Shown one piece after another: positions 61,105-64,000 of a stretch of 64,000 nucleotides of DNA. This stretch comes from Parasedimentitalea psychrophila. GTDB lineage: Bacteria; Pseudomonadota; Alphaproteobacteria; Rhodobacterales; Rhodobacteraceae. Both the position numbers and the translations under genes were made by a program. Location: contig NZ_CP127247.1 of assembly GCF_030285785.1 (NCBI RefSeq), positions 372,001 through 436,000 of the forward strand. Reading direction: 5' to 3'. Positions within the stretch are counted from its first letter, which is position 1. Each line of letters starts with the position of its first letter. The notes beneath the pieces are model-generated. The model saw nothing but the letters and a program-made list of their open reading frames with translations. It was not told the DNA's origin and made no database searches.

Positions 61105-63528
61105 TCATGCTTTTAGTCGGCTATTTGAAGGGTCATAGATCGGGCCATCAACCCGGCGTATGGGGTATCGATCCCCAAACACTTCCAGTTCAAAATCTTC
61201 GTCCTCTGCCATAGCTGACGGAAGATAGCCAAAAATGATAGTCTGCCCAGCCGTGTGGCCATATCCGGCGCTACAAGCCAGCGAAACCATTTCGCCAGAT
61301 TTAAGAATGGTTTCGCCGCCCGTTACCGGCAGCGGTCCATTATGGACAAAGGTGCACAGCCGTTGTTCCGTGCCATTCGTTTTCTGCTCCTCAAGCACGG
61401 CCCGCCCACAAAAGTTTCCTTTGCTTTTGAGATGCACCCGAAACCCCAAACCGGCCTCAATCGGCGAATAATCGGGGGTGATATCAGCGCTCCAGTACAG
61501 ATACCCCTTTTCCAGGCGCAGCGAGTCAATTGCCCGGTAACCAATGTCGCGAATGCCCTCAGCCTGGCCAGCCTGCCACAGGCAATCATAGACATGCAGC
61601 GCAAATTCCGTCGGAACATGCAACTCCCACCCCAATTCACCAACATAGCCAATGCGGATCGCCTGCAGTGTCGCGGCTCCGACGATGATGCCCTGTGATG
61701 TGCCAAAGGGGAAAACCGCGTTTGAAACATCGGTCTCGCATACCTTCTGCAACACGTCGCGGGCTTTGGGGCCACAGATATTGATCACCGCCTTGGCAGA
61801 GGTCACATCAATCAAGTGTACCGAGCCATCTTTGGGCAGGGCCCGGTTGATCCAGTCGCTGTCATGCACGCCAAACCCGGATCCGGTCACAATGTAGAAC
61901 CGGTCCTTGCCTGTCCGGGTGATGGTGACATCAGCCTCAATCCCGCCGCGCTCATTGCACAGCTGGGTATAGATGACGCTGCCGATGGGTCGGTCCATGT
62001 TGGAGACAGCTATCTGTTGCATCGCAGCCAGCGCCCCTGCCCCAATCAACTCGAATTTGGCGAAACTGGATTGGTCAATCAGCACCACCCCTTCGCGGAC
62101 CGCCCGGTGTTCCTCGGCAGCGTATCTCTTCCATCCTGGATTGATAAGGGCCAGTTGATCCACCGGCTCCACCCCTTCAGGGGCAAACCACAAGGGCCGT
62201 TCCCAACCATTTTTTGACCCGTAAACCGCACCATGCTGTTTCAGCCGCTGATACAATGGGCTGAGCCGAAGATTGCGGGCGGTTTCCGCCTCTTGGCCTG
62301 GATAGCGCATTTTGTAGTGGTGGGCGTAATGCTCGACTGCGCGGGGGTACATAAATGCCTTTGTAGCGTGGTGCGGGCTGAACCGGCGCACATCCAGTGG
62401 CCACAAATCCAGACTGGGACTGCCATCCACGATCCATTCGGCGATCATTTCCCCTGCCCCACCACCAGCAGCAATACCGTATAGAAAACCAGTGGACAGC
62501 ATCAGGTTACTCAGGTTCGGAGCCCAGCCCATGACAAAATCGCCATCGGCGGAATAGGGGATTGGGCCGTTAATGACCGTGCGGATGCCAACCTCATTGA
62601 TCACCGGAGTTACCAGAGCCGCCAATTCCGCAAGCGGCGCAAACCGGTCCAGATTGTCCGGCAGCAACTGACGCACAAACTCTCCGGGAATGCCCTGATC
62701 CCCAAATGGCAATGTGCCTTCCTCATAGCCACCAATCACCAATCGACCACCCACGTCGGGCTTGTAATAGACCAACCGTTCAGGGTCGCGCAGCGTCGGC
62801 AGCCCCTTGACCAGTTCAGGGTTCGGCAATGGCTCAGTGACGATATATTGGTGTTCGACAGCACAGGCCGGAACGGTAACGCCCAGTTTTGCCGCCAGTT
62901 CACGGCTCCACATGCCGGCTGCCAGAACCACAACTTCTGCTTCATAATCGCCATCCGAAGTCATCACCTTGGTGATGCGGCCATTGGTGATTTCAAAATC
63001 CGTGACCTTGACGCCCTGGCGGATCTGCGCGCCATATTTACGCGCACCTGCTGCAATGGCCTGACACAGGCCTGCCGGATCCACATGGCCGTCAGATGGA
63101 ATAAAGGCTGCCCCCTCCAACCCGCTGGCGTTGATATAGGGGAAAAGCTCCTTGGCTTCGGCAGGGCTGATAATCTCCATTTCCAGATCAAAACTACGCG
63201 CCATTGTCGTCAGCCGTTGCGCCTCCAGCAGACGTTCTTTGGTTGCGGCCAAGCGCAGGCTGCCGACTTTCTTCCAGTCGAACGCCATGCCGGTCTCTGC
63301 TTCCAACTGATCATACATAGCGACGGATCGTTTTAGCATGCGTGTCGTGTTGCGCGACGACCGCAACTGCCCAACCAATCCGGCGGCATGCCATGTCGCA
63401 CCCTCGGTCAGAGACGACTTTTCCAAAAGGACAACGTCTTTTTCACCCGATTTTGCAAGGTGATAGGCGATCGAGCAGCCAATTATTCCACCGCCAATGA
63501 TAAGATGTTTTACCGCGTGTATTGTCAT
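61105..63528 (-). CDS. Dimethylglycine/sarcosine dehydrogenase-like flavoprotein with GcvT domain
   Basis: 807 residues from ATG 63528. N-terminal DAO domain: IIGGGIIGCSIAYHLAKSG and ATWHAAGLVGQLRSS, where the histidine corresponds to the covalent FAD site of dimethylglycine dehydrogenase. An FAO_M linker is followed by a C-terminal tetrahydrofolate-binding GcvT domain (about 430-800). It oxidatively removes an N-methyl group and hands formaldehyde to folate. Substrate not fixed by sequence; with an ABC importer and kinase upstream, a methylated amino compound is likely. Confidence 0.9.
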   Translation of the reverse strand: MTIHAVKHLIIGGGIIGCSIAYHLAKSGEKDVVLLEKSSLTEGATWHAAGLVGQLRSSRNTTRMLKRSVAMYDQLEAETGMAFDWKKVGSLRLAATKERLLEAQRLTTMARSFDLEMEIISPAEAKELFPYINASGLEGAAFIPSDGHVDPAGLCQAIAAGARKYGAQIRQGVKVTDFEITNGRITKVMTSDGDYEAEVVVLAAGMWSRELAAKLGVTVPACAVEHQYIVTEPLPNPELVKGLPTLRDPERLVYYKPDVGGRLVIGGYEEGTLPFGDQGIPGEFVRQLLPDNLDRFAPLAELAALVTPVINEVGIRTVINGPIPYSADGDFVMGWAPNLSNLMLSTGFLYGIAAGGGAGEMIAEWIVDGSPSLDLWPLDVRRFSPHHATKAFMYPRAVEHYAHHYKMRYPGQEAETARNLRLSPLYQRLKQHGAVYGSKNGWERPLWFAPEGVEPVDQLALINPGWKRYAAEEHRAVREGVVLIDQSSFAKFELIGAGALAAMQQIAVSNMDRPIGSVIYTQLCNERGGIEADVTITRTGKDRFYIVTGSGFGVHDSDWINRALPKDGSVHLIDVTSAKAVINICGPKARDVLQKVCETDVSNAVFPFGTSQGIIVGAATLQAIRIGYVGELGWELHVPTEFALHVYDCLWQAGQAEGIRDIGYRAIDSLRLEKGYLYWSADITPDYSPIEAGLGFRVHLKSKGNFCGRAVLEEQKTNGTEQRLCTFVHNGPLPVTGGETILKSGEMVSLACSAGYGHTAGQTIIFGYLPSAMAEDEDFELEVFGDRYPIRRVDGPIYDPSNSRLKA

Positions 63529-63680
63529 GTCCAACCAGGCCTCTCACACTTCTGCCTTTGTCAGCTAACCTCCAGCTTCAACAAAAATCAACATTAATTT
63601 GGCTTTTTGTTGTTTAATCGCCTTGAGCGGCCCGCCAAACTGTCATAATTTGGCCGCCGCAGCAGCAAGACAAGTCTGAT
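63529..63680. promoter_or_regulatory. Divergent promoter between flavoprotein and DeoR genes
   Basis: Contains a dyad of GCGGC-CCAAA and TTTGG-GCCGC around 63628-63661 and an A/T-rich stretch with ATTAATTTGGC. The DeoR regulator just downstream is the likely binder. Confidence 0.4.
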
Positions 63681-64000
63681 ATGTCAAAACACGAACAGAA
63701 AATCCTCAACACCGTTAATTTGCGTGGCACAGTCACCGTTACCGAACTGGCGCAGATTCTCGATGTCACAGATCAGACGGTGCGCCGGATTGTCATCCCC
63801 TTGGTCGAACGCGGCGACATAAAAAAGGTACATGGCGCGCTGGTCAGCACCCAGAACGTGATGGATCCACCATTTCTGGCGCGCATGAACAAGAACCGGG
63901 CCGCAAAAGTAGCCATCGCCAACTGCATTGCCGACCTGGTGGCTGATGGGTCTTCGCTTGCCATCGATACCGGGTCAACATCTGGGTTTGTGAGTCAGGC
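63681..64000 (+). CDS. DeoR family transcriptional regulator (5' part, runs off the window)
   Basis: The first 106 residues: helix-turn-helix TVTVTELAQILDVTDQTVRRIVIPLVERGDIKKVHGALV and the start of the sugar-phosphate domain (VADGSSLAIDTGSTSGFV). Start at ATG 63681. Divergent from the flavoprotein gene and probably its regulator. Confidence 0.88.
   Translation, partial: MSKHEQKILNTVNLRGTVTVTELAQILDVTDQTVRRIVIPLVERGDIKKVHGALVSTQNVMDPPFLARMNKNRAAKVAIANCIADLVADGSSLAIDTGSTSGFVSQ

Overview
The window looks like accessory DNA from an alphaproteobacterium of the Rhodobacterales (Roseobacter group). I infer this from moderately high G+C, dense operons with 4-base start/stop overlaps, and the kinds of proteins present (many binding-protein ABC importers, a TRAP permease remnant, a dimethylglycine-dehydrogenase-like flavoprotein, PCu(A)C and Sco proteins). 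No tRNA, rRNA, CRISPR array or replication gene was seen, so chromosome versus plasmid cannot be decided.

Layout. 1-2.0 kb: the 3' end of a TRAP large permease and an amidase. 2.0-8.8 kb (minus): a thirteen-gene periplasmic copper and thiol-redox cluster (CcdA, two Sco proteins, PCu(A)C, two TlpA/CcmG thioredoxins, cytochrome c, DUF411 protein, Met/His-rich peptides, an Asp-box repeat protein). 8.9-12.9 kb: a mercury operon, merR divergent from merT-merP-merF-merA-merB, with a textbook 19-bp-spacer promoter. 13.2-23.9 kb: a sugar or sugar-acid locus of two TIM-barrel epimerases, an enolase-superfamily dehydratase, a GntR/FCD regulator, a hydroxyacid dehydrogenase and a six-gene CUT1 importer. 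Near-identical operators tie the enzyme and importer promoters together. 24.2-28.6 kb: a TetR regulator divergent from a Tm-1-like / PEP-hydrolase-like / cupin / M24 peptidase operon. 28.9-40.9 kb (minus): a ten-gene operon with a ribose-type importer, SorC regulator, FGGY kinase, GlpD-like dehydrogenase, class I aldolase, aldo/keto reductase and zinc-type dehydrogenase, read here as catabolism of an unidentified polyol.

41.1-45.5 kb is a graveyard of broken mobile DNA: two IS5-family transposases, an IS21 IstB piece, serine-recombinase pieces with DUF2924, an IS6-family relic, and decayed host genes (a PqqD-like gene with three in-frame stops and a TPR gene cut by the IS). The transposase genes here are peppered with 39-41 bp hairpin mini-elements (six copies, plus a seventh at 55.07 kb). 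These have conserved flanks, covarying stems, and insert points that can be read to the base because removing them restores the transposase. They are the most unusual feature of the window.

45.6-54.9 kb: a ribose-type importer divergent from mtnK-mtnA, then a SorC regulator and an aldolase/short-chain-dehydrogenase fusion. Together these form a likely uptake and DHAP-shunt pathway for 5-methylthioribose or 5-deoxyribose. 55.1-64 kb: an amino-acid-type ABC importer, an RpiR regulator with an inverted-repeat operator, a choline-kinase-like phosphotransferase, a DMGDH/GcvT-type flavoprotein and the start of a DeoR regulator. This looks like a locus for an N-methylated or amino substrate.
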